Source: Defluviimonas salinarum
Lineage (GTDB): Bacteria; Pseudomonadota; Alphaproteobacteria; Rhodobacterales; Rhodobacteraceae
Assembly (NCBI RefSeq): GCF_026013545.1
Contig: NZ_JAPDOG010000009.1
Span: 62,001-126,000 of the forward strand
Direction: 5' to 3'
Length of the DNA stretch: 64,000 bases
Below the pieces are notes generated by a model. The model saw only the letters and a program-made list of their open reading frames with translations, was not told the DNA's origin and did no database searches. Position 1 is the first letter of the stretch, and each line of letters opens with the position of its first letter. Both the position numbers and the translations under genes were made by a program. Below are positions 26,240-35,384 of the stretch, in pieces.

Positions 26240-27229
26240 TTACGCGTAGATATCGGTCCAGAGCTCCTCGAGCGCGGGCTCGGGGCTCACCTTGGAGAAT
26301 TCGGCCGCCTCGTTGACGATCGCCTTGATCTCCTTGTCGATGGCCTTCAGATCGTCTTCGCTCGCATGCTTGCCCTGCAGCAGAAGCTCGCGCACGTTCT
26401 CGATCGCGTCACGCTCCTCGCGCATCTTCTGCACCTCCTCGCGGGTCCGGTACTTGGCCGGATCCGACATTGAGTGGCCGCGGTAGCGGTAGGTCATGAC
26501 TTCGAGGATGTACGGGCCCTTGCCGGCGCGGCAATGCGCCACCGCCTTTTCGCCCGCGGCCTTCACGGCCAGCACATCCATCCCGTCAACGGTCTCGCCC
26601 GAGATGCCGAAGGCGAGGCCGCGCGTATGCAGGTCCGGCGTCGACGTGGAGCGCTTCTGCGACGTGCCCATCGCATACTGGTTGTTCTCGATCACGAAGA
26701 TCACCGGCAGTTGCCACAGCGCGGCCATGTTGAAGGTCTCGTAGACCTGGCCCTGGTTCGCCGCGCCGTCGCCGAAGTAGGTGAAGGTGACGCGGCCGTT
26801 TTCCTTGTACTTGTCCGCGAAGGCGAGACCGGCGCCGAGCGGCACCTGGGCGCCGACGATGCCGTGACCGCCGTAGAAATGCTTCTCCTTGGAGAACATG
26901 TGCATCGAGCCGCCCTTGCCCTTGGACAGCCCGCCCTCGCGGCCTGTGAGTTCGGCCATCACGCCCTTGGGGTCCATGCCGCAGGCCAGCATGTGGCCGT
27001 GGTCGCGATAGGAGGTTATCCGCTTGTCACCTTCCTCGGCAGCCGCCTCGAGCCCGACGACCACCGCCTCCTGGCCGATGTAAAGGTGGCAGAAACCACC
27101 GATCAAACCCATGCCATAGAGCTGGCCGGCCTTCTCTTCGAATCGCCGGATCAGAAGCATCTCGCGGTAATACTTCAGCAGATCTTCTTTGGATGTGTTT
27201 GATGTTGCGGCGCTTTTTCTTGCGGCCAT
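26240..27229 (-). CDS. pdhA: Pyruvate dehydrogenase E1 alpha
   Basis: A 329-residue thiamine diphosphate subunit that decarboxylates pyruvate. The ThDP motif GDGAANQG followed by [10 protein letters not shown] is present, with the phosphoryl-loop-like [15 protein letters not shown] near the C terminus. It is the first gene of the pdhA-pdhB-pdhC operon. A palindromic operator candidate lies 27-46 bases upstream of the start. Confidence 0.96.
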   Translation of the reverse strand: MAARKSAATSNTSKEDLLKYYREMLLIRRFEEKAGQLYGMGLIGGFCHLYIGQEAVVVGLEAAAEEGDKRITSYRDHGHMLACGMDPKGVMAELTGREGGLSKGKGGSMHMFSKEKHFYGGHGIVGAQVPLGAGLAFADKYKENGRVTFTYFGDGAANQGQVYETFNMAALWQLPVIFVIENNQYAMGTSQKRSTSTPDLHTRGLAFGISGETVDGMDVLAVKAAGEKAVAHCRAGKGPYILEVMTYRYRGHSMSDPAKYRTREEVQKMREERDAIENVRELLLQGKHASEDDLKAIDKEIKAIVNEAAEFSKVSPEPALEELWTDIYA

Positions 27230-27255
27230 GCCGAGAACCTCCCAATGGCGAGAAA

Positions 27256-27281
27256 GTAGTTCAACGTTAAACTACCCTATA
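27256..27281 (-). promoter_or_regulatory. Palindromic operator at the pdhA promoter
   Basis: GTAGTTCAACGTTAAACTAC (27256-27275) is a 20-base palindrome with 9 of 10 pairs matching. On the minus strand a -10-like TATAGG (27276-27281) abuts it, so the palindrome would cover the transcription start, the usual place of a repressor site. No good -35 box is visible. The binding protein is unknown. Confidence 0.5.
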
Positions 27282-27619
27282 GCGCAGTTTGCGAAGAATC
27301 GCGAGCAATATTTGTGCGCGCCATTCATTGCCGGATCTGGCCAGGAGCAAGGCCCGTGCCGCGACTCCGAGGCAGAACGCCTGTGCTGTCACTCGCTGAA
27401 AGATATCCTGAATCTCGTGCGGCACAACATGGTCAACGGCGATCCCGCCGCCACCGCAGGCAAGCGTTTCCCGACTTCGTATTCGGGCAGGGGCCTGACG
27501 GGATGGGCGGGCGGAATTTGCCGATGTCTACGGCACGGCAAAGGACTCCCGCCGACCCTTCGCCGCATGATCGCACTCATGTCTTCGGACCTGACGCGTG
27601 GAGCGGCTGCGCCGAAGCG
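27282..27619. other. Non-coding gap between ftsB and pdhA
   Basis: With the pdhA leader this makes a 390-base gap. I see no convincing coding frame, tRNA or terminator in it. Besides the pdhA operator its base composition near 27290-27320 is AT-richer than the surroundings, as expected for a promoter zone. Confidence 0.5.
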
Positions 27620-27922
27620 TCAGTGGATGACGATCTCGTCGGCGCGGATCAGGCCGAGCACGTCGCGGGCGCGCTCGTCCAGCAGGTCGAGGTCGAGGTA
27701 GTCGTCCGAAAGGCGGCGGGTCAGATTCTCCATCCGCGCCACCTCGATCTTCAGCCGGTCGCGCTCGGCCGTCAGCGCCGCCTTCTCGGCCGTCGCCTGG
27801 ACCCGGCGGAACACCCCGTAGTCACCCTGGACGGCGGCGAAGGTGAAATAGAAGCCAAGTCCCGATGCGAGGGCGAAATAGACGACGACGCCAAGGGCGG
27901 GACGGCTCCGCGATACACTCAT
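27620..27922 (-). CDS. FtsB/DivIC-like septum formation initiator
   Basis: A 100-residue bitopic protein: a membrane helix (about residues 9-30, ALGVVVYFALASGLGFYF) followed by a coiled coil with AEKAALTAERDRLKIEVARM and a short C-terminal part (LDLLDERARDVLGLIRADEIVI). This is the FtsB architecture, expected to join FtsL and FtsQ in the divisome. It lies upstream of pdhA, as in many alphaproteobacteria. Confidence 0.88.
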   Translation of the reverse strand: MSVSRSRPALGVVVYFALASGLGFYFTFAAVQGDYGVFRRVQATAEKAALTAERDRLKIEVARMENLTRRLSDDYLDLDLLDERARDVLGLIRADEIVIH

Positions 27923-28025
27923 GATCTGCCTCTTCGCGCCGCCTTCGTCGGACGGCTGCGAGAATCATGGCACAAGTGATTCGCGAAGGGAATCCCTCGC
28001 ATCGCGTTTCGCCCCGCCGGCGTTG

Positions 28026-28919
28026 TCAGCCGGCCACCGAGGCGTCGCGGATCGACTGAATCGTGGCGTCGAGCGTGCGGTTGAACTCGGCGTCGTCCTG
28101 CTTGGCCGAGAGCCCCTCGGTCAGCGCGCGCGAGAAGCTGGCGATCATGCCGGCGTTCTGCGCCAGGAGCGCGTTCGCCTCGTCGCGCGAATAGCCGCCC
28201 GACAGCGCGACGACGCGCATCACCCGCGGATGGTCGATCAGCGGCTTGTAGAGATTGGCCTTGGTCGGCAGCGTCAGCTTCAGCATCACGTCCGCGCCTT
28301 CGGGCAGCGCGTCGAGCTGCTTTTTCAGCTCCGCGAGCAGGATGTCCTCCGCTTCGGCCTTGTCGGCGATCGAGATCGTCACTTCCGGCTCGATGATCGG
28401 CACCAGCCCCTTGGCCAGCACCTGGCGGCCGAGGTCGAACTGCTGCGCCACGACCGCCGCGATACCCGAGGCCGAGGCCGCGCCGATCACCGAACGCTCC
28501 TTGGTGCCGAAGATCCCCGCCTTGACCGCCCGGTCGAGAAGCGCGTCGAGCCCGCCGATCGGCTTCATCAGCTGCACGCCGTCGGCCTTGTCCTCGAGCC
28601 CCTTGTCGATCTTGAGGAACGGTACCACGCCACGCTCTTCCCACAGGAACTGGGCGGCGGGCTTGCCGCCGATCTCGCCGTCCATGGTCTTTTCGAACAG
28701 GATCGCGCCGATCACCCGCTCGCCGGTGAAGGCGGGGGCCGTCGCGATGCGGGCGCGCATCTGGTGGATCAGCGCGAACATCTCGTCGTCGTTCGACCAG
28801 GCGCCTTCTTCGACGCCGTAGAGCTTCAGCGCCTTCGGTGTCGAGCCGCCGCTCTGGTCGAGCGCGGCGATGAAGCCCTTGCCGGAACGCATCTGTTCTG
28901 CCTGATTTTGCCGTGCCAT
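28026..28919 (-). CDS. Fructose-bisphosphate aldolase, class I
   Basis: A 297-residue Schiff-base aldolase of glycolysis and gluconeogenesis. Signature parts are [46 protein letters not shown] and [11 protein letters not shown], including the usual catalytic lysine regions. GGAGA precedes the ATG at 28919; the frame is open to 28964 without a better start. pgk lies about 2 kb away and eno about 12 kb away. Confidence 0.92.
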   Translation of the reverse strand: MARQNQAEQMRSGKGFIAALDQSGGSTPKALKLYGVEEGAWSNDDEMFALIHQMRARIATAPAFTGERVIGAILFEKTMDGEIGGKPAAQFLWEERGVVPFLKIDKGLEDKADGVQLMKPIGGLDALLDRAVKAGIFGTKERSVIGAASASGIAAVVAQQFDLGRQVLAKGLVPIIEPEVTISIADKAEAEDILLAELKKQLDALPEGADVMLKLTLPTKANLYKPLIDHPRVMRVVALSGGYSRDEANALLAQNAGMIASFSRALTEGLSAKQDDAEFNRTLDATIQSIRDASVAG

Positions 28920-29016
28920 GTCCGTCTCCGCGCGAAAGCTTGAAATGCAATGGGCGCGCCGCACGCCCTTCCATCGCTTCTAGGCGACAGTCGGGTCGCA
29001 TGCAAATGTGGTGGCG

Positions 29017-29811
29017 CTAACGCGCGCGAATGCCGCCGGACCGCAGGAACAGCCCCGCGATCCGCGTCGTCAGTGCCCGCGGCGAGAGCCGCGGCGCCGC
29101 CGCGAAGAACCGGTTGAACGATCCGGTGACGCAGATCCGACGGCCGCGCTGCATCGCCCGCCAGCCGGCCCGGGCGACCGCGCCGGCCTCTGCCACCGGC
29201 AGGACCCGCAGCAGAAGCGCGTTTTCCATCTGCGCGACGCTCTGGAACCCGGTCGCCGTCGCGCCGGGGCAAAGCGCCGTGACGGTGACGTTGCCGCCCC
29301 GCAGTTCCTCGGCCACCGCCTCGCTCAGCGACAGGACATAGGCCTTGGTCGCGTGGTAGACGGCCATGTTCGGCCCCGGCATGAACCCCGCCGTGGAGCC
29401 GACGTTCAGGATCCGCCCGCCGCCTTGCGACCGCATATGGCCGACCGCGTGCTTCATCAGGATCGTGAGCGCCATGACGTTGACCGCGATCGAGGCCAGT
29501 TCGCGGGCCAGGTCGGTCTCGGCGAAGGCGCCGTTCAGCCCGAACCCGGCATCGTTGACCAGCACCTCGATCTGGCGCCGGTGCGCGGCACGGCGCCACA
29601 GTGCGTCGACCGCGGCGGGATCGGACAGGTCGGCCGGCATCACCTCGACCGAGATCCGATGGCGGGCACGCAGCTCTTGCGCCAGCGACTCCAGCCTCTC
29701 GGCGCGGCGCGCGACGAGGATCAGGTCGCGCCCCTCGGCCGCCGCGATCCGCGCGAACTCGCGGCCGAGACCGTCCGACGCCCCGGTGATCAGCGTCCAT
29801 TTCGCCGCCAT
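29017..29811 (-). CDS. Short-chain dehydrogenase/reductase
   Basis: A 264-residue SDR with TGASDGLG (residues 9-16), NDAGFGLNG and the YHATK active-site motif following a Ser in NVGSTAGF. The C-terminal region (RRICVTGSFNRFFAAAPRLS) resembles DltE/YqjQ-type SDRs that sit near membranes. The substrate is unknown. It is divergent from the isocitrate lyase/PEP mutase gene. Confidence 0.88.
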   Translation of the reverse strand: MAAKWTLITGASDGLGREFARIAAAEGRDLILVARRAERLESLAQELRARHRISVEVMPADLSDPAAVDALWRRAAHRRQIEVLVNDAGFGLNGAFAETDLARELASIAVNVMALTILMKHAVGHMRSQGGGRILNVGSTAGFMPGPNMAVYHATKAYVLSLSEAVAEELRGGNVTVTALCPGATATGFQSVAQMENALLLRVLPVAEAGAVARAGWRAMQRGRRICVTGSFNRFFAAAPRLSPRALTTRIAGLFLRSGGIRAR

Positions 29812-29977
29812 GTTTATGCTTTCCTGATCCCGCCAGATTTCTGCCCCCTTTTATCCCGCCGCCCGAGGCAAAACTGTGGCGGTCCGGGGCGAACGTCGCG
29901 TCATCGTGCGGGTTTGCCGGCGCGCCGTATGCGCCTACGCTGCCTCGTGACGCTTCTCACTGCGACTGGAGAACAGA

Positions 29978-30820
29978 ATGCAGGATCAGACCACGAGATT
30001 CGAGCGGTTCCGGGCACTCCACGCCCGCGAGGGGGCGTTCGTCGTCGGCAATGCCTGGGACGCGGGCTCGGCGCGTATCCTCACAGATATCGGCTTCGAG
30101 GCCCTGGCGACGACCAGCGCGGGCTATGCCTTCTCCACCGGGCGGCGCGATTCTTTCGCGGCGCTGACGCGCGAGGAGATCCTGCTCAATGCCGCCGCAA
30201 TCGCCCGCGCGACCAACCTGCCGGTGACCGCCGATCTCGAGGACGGCTTTGGCGCGGCACCCGAGACCTGCGCGCATACGGTCACGATGGCCTGTGACCT
30301 CGACCTCGCGGGCGGTTCCATCGAGGACGCGACCGGAGATCCCGGCGATCCGATCCATCCGTTCTCCCTCGCCGTCGAGCGGATCCGCGCGGCGGCCGAA
30401 GCGGTGCGCGGGCGGCCATTCCTGCTGACCGCGCGGGCCGAGAACTATCTCTGGGGACGGCCCGACCTTGACGATACGATCCGCCGCCTTCAGGCCTTCG
30501 CCGAGGCCGGGGCGGATGTGCTTTTCGCGCCCGGCCTGCCCGATCTCGATGCGATCCGCACCGTTTGCCGCTCGGTCGACCGGCCGGTCAATGTCGTGGC
30601 CGGCCTCTCGGGGCCGGCCTGCTCGGTGGCCGACCTCGCCGCCGCCGGCGTACGCCGCATCAGCGTCGGCGGCTCCTTCGCCCGCGCAGCACTCGGCGCC
30701 TTGGCCCGGGCCGGACGGGAGGTGCTGCACGACGGCACGTTCGGCTATGCCGCCGAGGCGATCCCCGACGCGGAGGTGGCGCGTCTGATGTCGCAGGAGC
30801 GCGGCGGCCGCCGGGTATGA
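29978..30820 (+). CDS. Isocitrate lyase/PEP mutase superfamily protein
   Basis: A 280-residue TIM-barrel protein with the superfamily pattern RALHAREGAFVVGNAWDAGS, TADLEDGFG, SIEDATGD and LTARAENY. It lacks the KKCGH active-site motif of true isocitrate lyase. Members act on C-C or P-C bonds of small oxyacids (for example 2-methylisocitrate lyase or oxaloacetate hydrolase), and the exact substrate cannot be told. It is convergent with pgk. Confidence 0.85.
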   Translation: MQDQTTRFERFRALHAREGAFVVGNAWDAGSARILTDIGFEALATTSAGYAFSTGRRDSFAALTREEILLNAAAIARATNLPVTADLEDGFGAAPETCAHTVTMACDLDLAGGSIEDATGDPGDPIHPFSLAVERIRAAAEAVRGRPFLLTARAENYLWGRPDLDDTIRRLQAFAEAGADVLFAPGLPDLDAIRTVCRSVDRPVNVVAGLSGPACSVADLAAAGVRRISVGGSFARAALGALARAGREVLHDGTFGYAAEAIPDAEVARLMSQERGGRRV

Positions 30821-30856
30821 CGCGCCGCCGCGCGGGGCAGGGCGGCGCTGCCGGCC

Positions 30857-32047
30857 TCAGTTCTCGAGCGCCGCGACGCCCGGCAGGACCTTGCCTTCCA
30901 TCCATTCGAGGAAGGCGCCGCCCGCGGTCGAGATGTAGCTGAAATCCTCGGCCACCCCGGCCTTGTTCAGGGCCGCGACCGTGTCGCCGCCGCCGGCGAC
31001 CGAGACCAGCCGGCCGCCACGGGTGAGTTCCGCCGCTTTCTGCGCCGCCATCGTCGTCGCCGCGTCGAAGGGCGGGGTCTCGATCGCGCCGAGGGGGCCG
31101 TTCCAGATCAGCGTGCGGCAGCGGGCGAAGACCTCGGCGATCAGGTCCACCGTATCCGGCCCGGCATCGAGGATCATCTCGTCGGCCGCACACTCGCCGG
31201 CCGCGACGGTACGGTTTTCCGCCCCGGCCTTGAACTCCTTGGCCACCACCACGTCGGTCGGCAGGTGGATGGCGCAGCCCGTGGCCTCGGCCTTGGCGAG
31301 GATTTCCCGTGCGGTCTCGGCCATGTCGCGCTCCGCGAGCGATTTGCCGACCTCTATCCCCTTGGCGACGAGGAAGGTATTGGCCATGCCGCCGCCGATG
31401 ACGAGATGGTCGACCTTCTCGACGAGGTTGCCGAGCAGATCGAGCTTGGTCGAGACCTTGGCGCCACCGACGATCGCCACGACCGGCCGCTCCGGATTGC
31501 CGAGTGCCGCGTTCAGCGCCTTCAGTTCGGCCTCCATGAGCCGCCCGGCGCAGGACGGCATCCGGTGCGCGATGCCCTCGGTCGAGGCATGGGCGCGGTG
31601 CGCGGCCGAAAAGGCGTCGTTGACATAGACCAGTCCGAGTGCCGCGAGCGAGGCGGCCATCGTCGGGTCGTTCTTCTCCTCGCCGGCATGGAAGCGGGTG
31701 TTTTCGAGCAGCAGGACGTCGCCTGGCTCCATCGCCGCCACCGCCTTCTTGGCCGGCGCCCCGATGCAGTTATCCGCGAAGCCGACCGTCTGGCCGAGCG
31801 CCGCCTCGAGCGCGGGCAGCGTGACCCTGAGGCTCATCTCGGGCACGACCTGGCCCTTAGGCCGCCCGAAATGCGCCAAGAGCACGACCTTGCCGCCCTT
31901 CTCCTGGATGTCCTTCACCGTCGGCACGATCTTCTCGATCCGCGTGGCGTCGGTGACGCGCCCGGCCTCGACCGGCACGTTGATGTCGACGCGGACCAGA
32001 GCGACCTTGCCCTTGAAGTCCATGTCGTCGATGGTTTTCCAGCTCAT
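30857..32047 (-). CDS. pgk: Phosphoglycerate kinase
   Basis: A 396-residue glycolytic kinase moving a phosphate between 1,3-bisphosphoglycerate and ADP. The signature LVRVDINVP is near the start; [19 protein letters not shown] and [11 protein letters not shown] are in place. AAGGA lies eight bases before the ATG at 32047; a TTG directly before it is unlikely. It is divergent from the cyclophilin pair. Confidence 0.97.
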   Translation of the reverse strand: MSWKTIDDMDFKGKVALVRVDINVPVEAGRVTDATRIEKIVPTVKDIQEKGGKVVLLAHFGRPKGQVVPEMSLRVTLPALEAALGQTVGFADNCIGAPAKKAVAAMEPGDVLLLENTRFHAGEEKNDPTMAASLAALGLVYVNDAFSAAHRAHASTEGIAHRMPSCAGRLMEAELKALNAALGNPERPVVAIVGGAKVSTKLDLLGNLVEKVDHLVIGGGMANTFLVAKGIEVGKSLAERDMAETAREILAKAEATGCAIHLPTDVVVAKEFKAGAENRTVAAGECAADEMILDAGPDTVDLIAEVFARCRTLIWNGPLGAIETPPFDAATTMAAQKAAELTRGGRLVSVAGGGDTVAALNKAGVAEDFSYISTAGGAFLEWMEGKVLPGVAALEN

Positions 32048-32197
32048 CAAGAGAATCCTTTCGGGCCGTGCGTTTTTTCAAGACTTACGCGCCAAATCGC
32101 CCGAAGCATAGGCGAAGGTCAACCGACCGGAACGCTTTGGCCTTTTCTTGGACCGCGCCGCGCTCTAGGGTCGCCGCCGAAATCGAAGGAGGCGTTC

Positions 32198-32704
32198 ATG
32201 CCAGAGATCAAGGATCCCGAAAACACCATCATCATGACGCTGAAGAACGGCGACGTGGTGATCGAGCTTCTGCCCGACGTCGCGCCCAAGCATTCGGCGC
32301 GCATGAAGGAACTCGCCCGCGCCGGCAAGTACGACAACGTCGCCTTCCACCGGGTGATCGAGGGCTTCATGGCCCAGACCGGGGATGTCCAGCACGCGAA
32401 CATGGAACAGAACTACAACCCCGGCCGCTGCGGCACCGGCCGCTCCGACCTGCCGGACCTGCCGGCCGAGTTCTCCAAGCTGCCGCACGATCGCGGCACG
32501 CTCGGCGCGGCGCGGTCGCAGAACCCGAACTCGGCCAATTCGCAGTTCTTCATCAACTTTAAGGACAACCACTTCCTCAACGGCCAGTACACCGTCTACG
32601 GCCGGGTGATCTCGGGGATGGAGCATGTCGACAAGATCGCCCGCGGCGAACCGCCCGCGTCGCCCGACCGGATGATCGCGGTGAAGGTCGCGGCCGATGT
32701 CTGA
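32198..32704 (+). CDS. Cytoplasmic peptidyl-prolyl cis-trans isomerase (cyclophilin)
   Basis: A 168-residue cyclophilin without signal peptide that speeds proline isomerisation. Active-site text is present: FHRVIEGFMAQTGD, ARSQNPNSANSQFFI and FLNGQYTVYGRVI. AAGGAGG stands before the ATG. It overlaps the next cyclophilin by eight bases in a different frame. Confidence 0.95.
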   Translation: MPEIKDPENTIIMTLKNGDVVIELLPDVAPKHSARMKELARAGKYDNVAFHRVIEGFMAQTGDVQHANMEQNYNPGRCGTGRSDLPDLPAEFSKLPHDRGTLGAARSQNPNSANSQFFINFKDNHFLNGQYTVYGRVISGMEHVDKIARGEPPASPDRMIAVKVAADV

Positions 32705-33311
32705 CGCCCGCGTCATCATCGGCGGGATCGCCGCCGCCGCCGTGGCTGTCGGCGCCGCGTTCTTCCTCTATGTCAAGTCCACCGGCAGCGCCTCGGCGGC
32801 CGAGGACGGACCGGGCCCGAACCTCGTGATCGAGGTCGCGGGCGAGGCCAACGGCAAGGTCACGGTCGACCTTCTGCCCGACATCGCGCCGAAGCACGTC
32901 GCCCAGGTCACCGAACTGGCGCGTCGCGGCGCCTATGACGGCGTCGTGTTCCACAGGGTGATCGAGGGCTTCATGGCCCAGACCGGCGACGTCCAGAACG
33001 GCAAGGCCGGCGGCGACCTGGCGCTCGCGGGCACCGGCGCGTCGGACCTGCCGAACATCCCGGCCGAGTTCTCCGAGCATTCCTTCATGCGCGGCGTCGT
33101 CGGCATGGCGCGGTCCGCCGATCCCGACAGCGCGAACTCGCAGTTCTTCATCATGTTTGCGCCCGGCGAGTTCCTGAACGGTCAGTACACCGTGATCGGC
33201 CATGTCATCGGCGGCATGGAAGTGGTCGACGCGATCAAGAAGGGCAATCCCGACCTGAACGGCGCGGTGAGCGAGCCCGACCGCATGGTCACGGTTACGG
33301 TCGAGGAATAA
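32697..33311 (+). CDS. Membrane-anchored or exported cyclophilin
   Basis: A 204-residue second cyclophilin. It starts with a hydrophobic helix (about residues 6-25, VIIGGIAAAAVAVGAAFFLY), so it works at or beyond the inner membrane. The isomerase domain (FHRVIEGFMAQTGD; SANSQFFIMF; FLNGQYTVIGHVI) closely resembles its neighbour, pointing to a tandem duplication followed by a change of location. Confidence 0.93.
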   Translation: MSDARVIIGGIAAAAVAVGAAFFLYVKSTGSASAAEDGPGPNLVIEVAGEANGKVTVDLLPDIAPKHVAQVTELARRGAYDGVVFHRVIEGFMAQTGDVQNGKAGGDLALAGTGASDLPNIPAEFSEHSFMRGVVGMARSADPDSANSQFFIMFAPGEFLNGQYTVIGHVIGGMEVVDAIKKGNPDLNGAVSEPDRMVTVTVEE

Positions 33312-33330
33312 CACGACTTTTCACCTTCGG

Positions 33331-34383
33331 GTGAGACCGGCGCCCCGGCGCTGGAAAAACGCCCCCGCCCGCGCCAGAGTGCCGGGCGGGGGTTTCCATG
33401 TCCGCGATCCGCCTTCTGGCCGGGTTGGCCCCGGCCTCGTCGCAGTCTTCGCGCTCGCCGCCGCCGCGCTCGCCGCGCCGGACCGCTGGCGCGCCGAATG
33501 GCCGCGCACCAACTTCTCCCGCGCATCGGTGCCCTTCGCCGAGATCCTCTCCGGCGGCCCGCCGAAGGACGGCATCCCCGCGCTCGACGGCGCAAGGATG
33601 ATCCCTGTCGGCTCCGAGCGCCGCCTCGACGACCGCGAGCCGGTGATGGTGCTCGAACTCGGCGAGGCCAAGCCGCGCGCCTGGCCGATCCGCTACCTGA
33701 CCTGGCACGAGATCGTCAACGACGAGGTGGCGGGCGTGCCGGTGGCGGTGACCTTCTGCCCGCTGTGCAACGCCGGGATGATCTTCGACCGCCGCCTCGG
33801 CGGGCAGACCCTGAGTTTCGGCGTTTCGGGCAAGCTCCGCCATTCCGACCTCATCATGTACGACCGCCAGACCGAGAGCTGGTGGCAGCAGGCGCTGGGC
33901 GAGGCGATCGTCGGCAAGTTGACCGGGCGCAAGCTCACCCAGCTTCCGGGCTGGATGGAAAGCTGGGGCGCGTTCCGCGCCCGCAACCCCGACGGGCTGG
34001 TGATGGACGAGCCCGACTGGACGCGCAGCTACGGCCGCAACCCCTATGCCGGCTACGACAGCCTCGCCCGGCCCTTCCTCTACAATGGCGAGATGCCGCC
34101 CCACGGGATCGAGCCGCTGTCCCGCGTGGTGCGCGTCGGCAACCGCGCCTGGCCGCTCGAACGGGTGGCGCGGGCGGGCGAGATCGCCGAGGCCGGGGTG
34201 CGGATCAGCTGGAGCCGGGGCCAGGCGTCCGCCCTCGATTCCGGGCGGATCGCCAAGGGCCGCGAGGTCGGCAACATCCGCGTCCGTGACGCGGTCAGCG
34301 GCCACGACGTCGTCCATGACGTCATCTTTGCCTTCGTCTTCCACGCTTTCCACCCGGACGGCAGATGGATGCTCGGCAACTGA
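33331..34383 (+). CDS. DUF3179 domain protein, exported; start uncertain
   Basis: The DUF3179 domain (from WRAEWPRTNFSRASVPFAEI, with TFCPLCNAGMIFDRRLGG and YDRQTESWWQQ) is complete. The open frame reaches back to a GTG at 33331, across a terminator hairpin and without a ribosome site. In another frame ATG 33398 gives MSAIRLLAGL, a natural signal-peptide start. One extra base in the C-run near 33430 would join it to VAVFALAAAALAAPDRW and make a perfect signal peptide. The protein is probably periplasmic and of unknown function. Confidence 0.75.
   Translation: MRPAPRRWKNAPARARVPGGGFHVRDPPSGRVGPGLVAVFALAAAALAAPDRWRAEWPRTNFSRASVPFAEILSGGPPKDGIPALDGARMIPVGSERRLDDREPVMVLELGEAKPRAWPIRYLTWHEIVNDEVAGVPVAVTFCPLCNAGMIFDRRLGGQTLSFGVSGKLRHSDLIMYDRQTESWWQQALGEAIVGKLTGRKLTQLPGWMESWGAFRARNPDGLVMDEPDWTRSYGRNPYAGYDSLARPFLYNGEMPPHGIEPLSRVVRVGNRAWPLERVARAGEIAEAGVRISWSRGQASALDSGRIAKGREVGNIRVRDAVSGHDVVHDVIFAFVFHAFHPDGRWMLGN
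33362..33395 (+). terminator. Hairpin between cyclophilin and DUF3179 genes
   Basis: A 10-bp stem CCCCCGCCCG/CGGGCGGGGG (33362-33371 with 33383-33392) has AAAAA before it and TTT after it. It probably ends the cyclophilin transcript. It also suggests that the next gene starts downstream, at the ATG at 33398. Confidence 0.6.
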
Positions 34384-34460
34384 CTCGTTTCTGATTGCGC
34401 GCCTGCGGCGCAAGACTTTCCTCTCGTCGTCGGCCTTCCGGCCTCCTCCTCGGCGGCCTC

Positions 34461-34489
34461 CGGCGGGAGTATTTTAAGACAGAAAGTGA
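34461..34489 (+). repeat. Dispersed GTATTT repeat, copy C1
   Basis: CGGCGGGAGTATTTTAAGAC continues with AGAAAGTGA. It forms the left arm of a large inverted pair with copy C2 between two convergent genes. Confidence 0.75.
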
Positions 34490-34500
34490 CGCATCTCCGC

Positions 34501-34573
34501 TCACTTTCTGTCTTCAAATACTCTCGGGGGGAGCCCCCGACCTGTCGGGGGCGTGGGGGGCAGACAGCCCCCC
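34501..34573 (-). repeat. Dispersed GTATTT repeat, copy C2 (inverted)
   Basis: Read on the minus strand the core from 34522 to 34501 is identical over 22 bases to copy A. It is preceded by C/G-rich inverted repeats (CCCCCGACctgTCGGGGG type and GGGGGC/GCCCCC). With C1 it can form a 22-bp stem with one mismatch and an 11-base loop (34490-34500). Confidence 0.75.
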
Positions 34574-34587
34574 GCTCCGCCGGGGCA

Positions 34588-35325
34588 TCAGCGCATCGTT
34601 ACCGTTGCCGCCCAGACGAGGCCGTAGAGCACCGGCTGATGGATGAGATAGATCGCAAGGCTGTGGCGCCCGGGCCAGGCGAGCGCCTGCAGCGAGGCGG
34701 CGGACAGGCGCCCCTCCACCCGGCGCAACCGGTCCCAGAGATCTGCGCGCCCGGCCAGCCGCGCGAGCGCGATCCCGACGAGGCAGGGGGCGAGCCAGGG
34801 AAAGACCGGCACGAAATCGACCGACGGCCGGGTCGTCGTCGCGAGGCCGAGCCAGTGCAGCCACGGCGCCTCGAAGACCTCCGCGGCCGGCATCCGAGCG
34901 ATGGCGAGGACCGCCGCCGCCGCCGCAAGTGTCAGGAGTGCCGGCAGGCGCAGGAATGCGAGCCCGATCACACTCGCCACGGCGATGGAGTGGAGGATGC
35001 CGAAATAGACGAACTGCTCGGGCAGCGCCATGTAGGTCGCCCCCGTGACCAAGAGGGCGGCGCCCGCGATCATCAATAAGCGGCGCCCGAAGGCGCGCGG
35101 GCGGATGCCCCGGCCATGCGCGAGCTGCAGGCTCACGCCCGCGAGGAAGAGGAAGCTGCCTGCGATGAGGCGCGCGAAGAGCACCCAGCCGCCGGTGGCA
35201 GTGGTGCCGGGCGCGAGATGGCCGAACATCTGCAGGTCGAAGGTGAAATGGAAGACCGCCATGCCGACCAGCGCCAGCGTCCGTGCGATGTCGAGCGTCG
35301 CGATCCGCTCCGGCCGTCCCGCCAT
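34588..35325 (-). CDS. DUF1624-type multi-pass membrane protein
   Basis: A roughly 245-residue membrane protein with about seven hydrophobic helices. The start [22 protein letters not shown] is typical of DUF1624/heparan-alpha-glucosaminide acetyltransferase-like proteins, and the end [16 protein letters not shown] is typical of acyltransferase-like membrane families. GGGAG six bases upstream favours the ATG at 35325; the frame begins at 35346. It may acetylate a surface sugar, but the substrate is unknown. It follows tyrS on the same strand. Confidence 0.8.
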   Translation of the reverse strand: MAGRPERIATLDIARTLALVGMAVFHFTFDLQMFGHLAPGTTATGGWVLFARLIAGSFLFLAGVSLQLAHGRGIRPRAFGRRLLMIAGAALLVTGATYMALPEQFVYFGILHSIAVASVIGLAFLRLPALLTLAAAAAVLAIARMPAAEVFEAPWLHWLGLATTTRPSVDFVPVFPWLAPCLVGIALARLAGRADLWDRLRRVEGRLSAASLQALAWPGRHSLAIYLIHQPVLYGLVWAATVTMR

Positions 35326-35384
35326 CTCGGCTCCCATCTCCATCATCCCGCCCCGGCGCCCGGCCAGCCGGGTGCCGATCCGGC

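Noticed and set aside
27276-27310. Full sigma70 promoter for pdhA
   Set aside because: The -10-like TATAGG has no acceptable -35 partner at 16-18 bases, so only the palindrome and -10 box are reported.
31265-32197. Plus-strand extension of the first cyclophilin gene
   Set aside because: It is the reverse shadow of pgk; the cyclophilin starts at the ATG at 32198 behind AAGGAGG.
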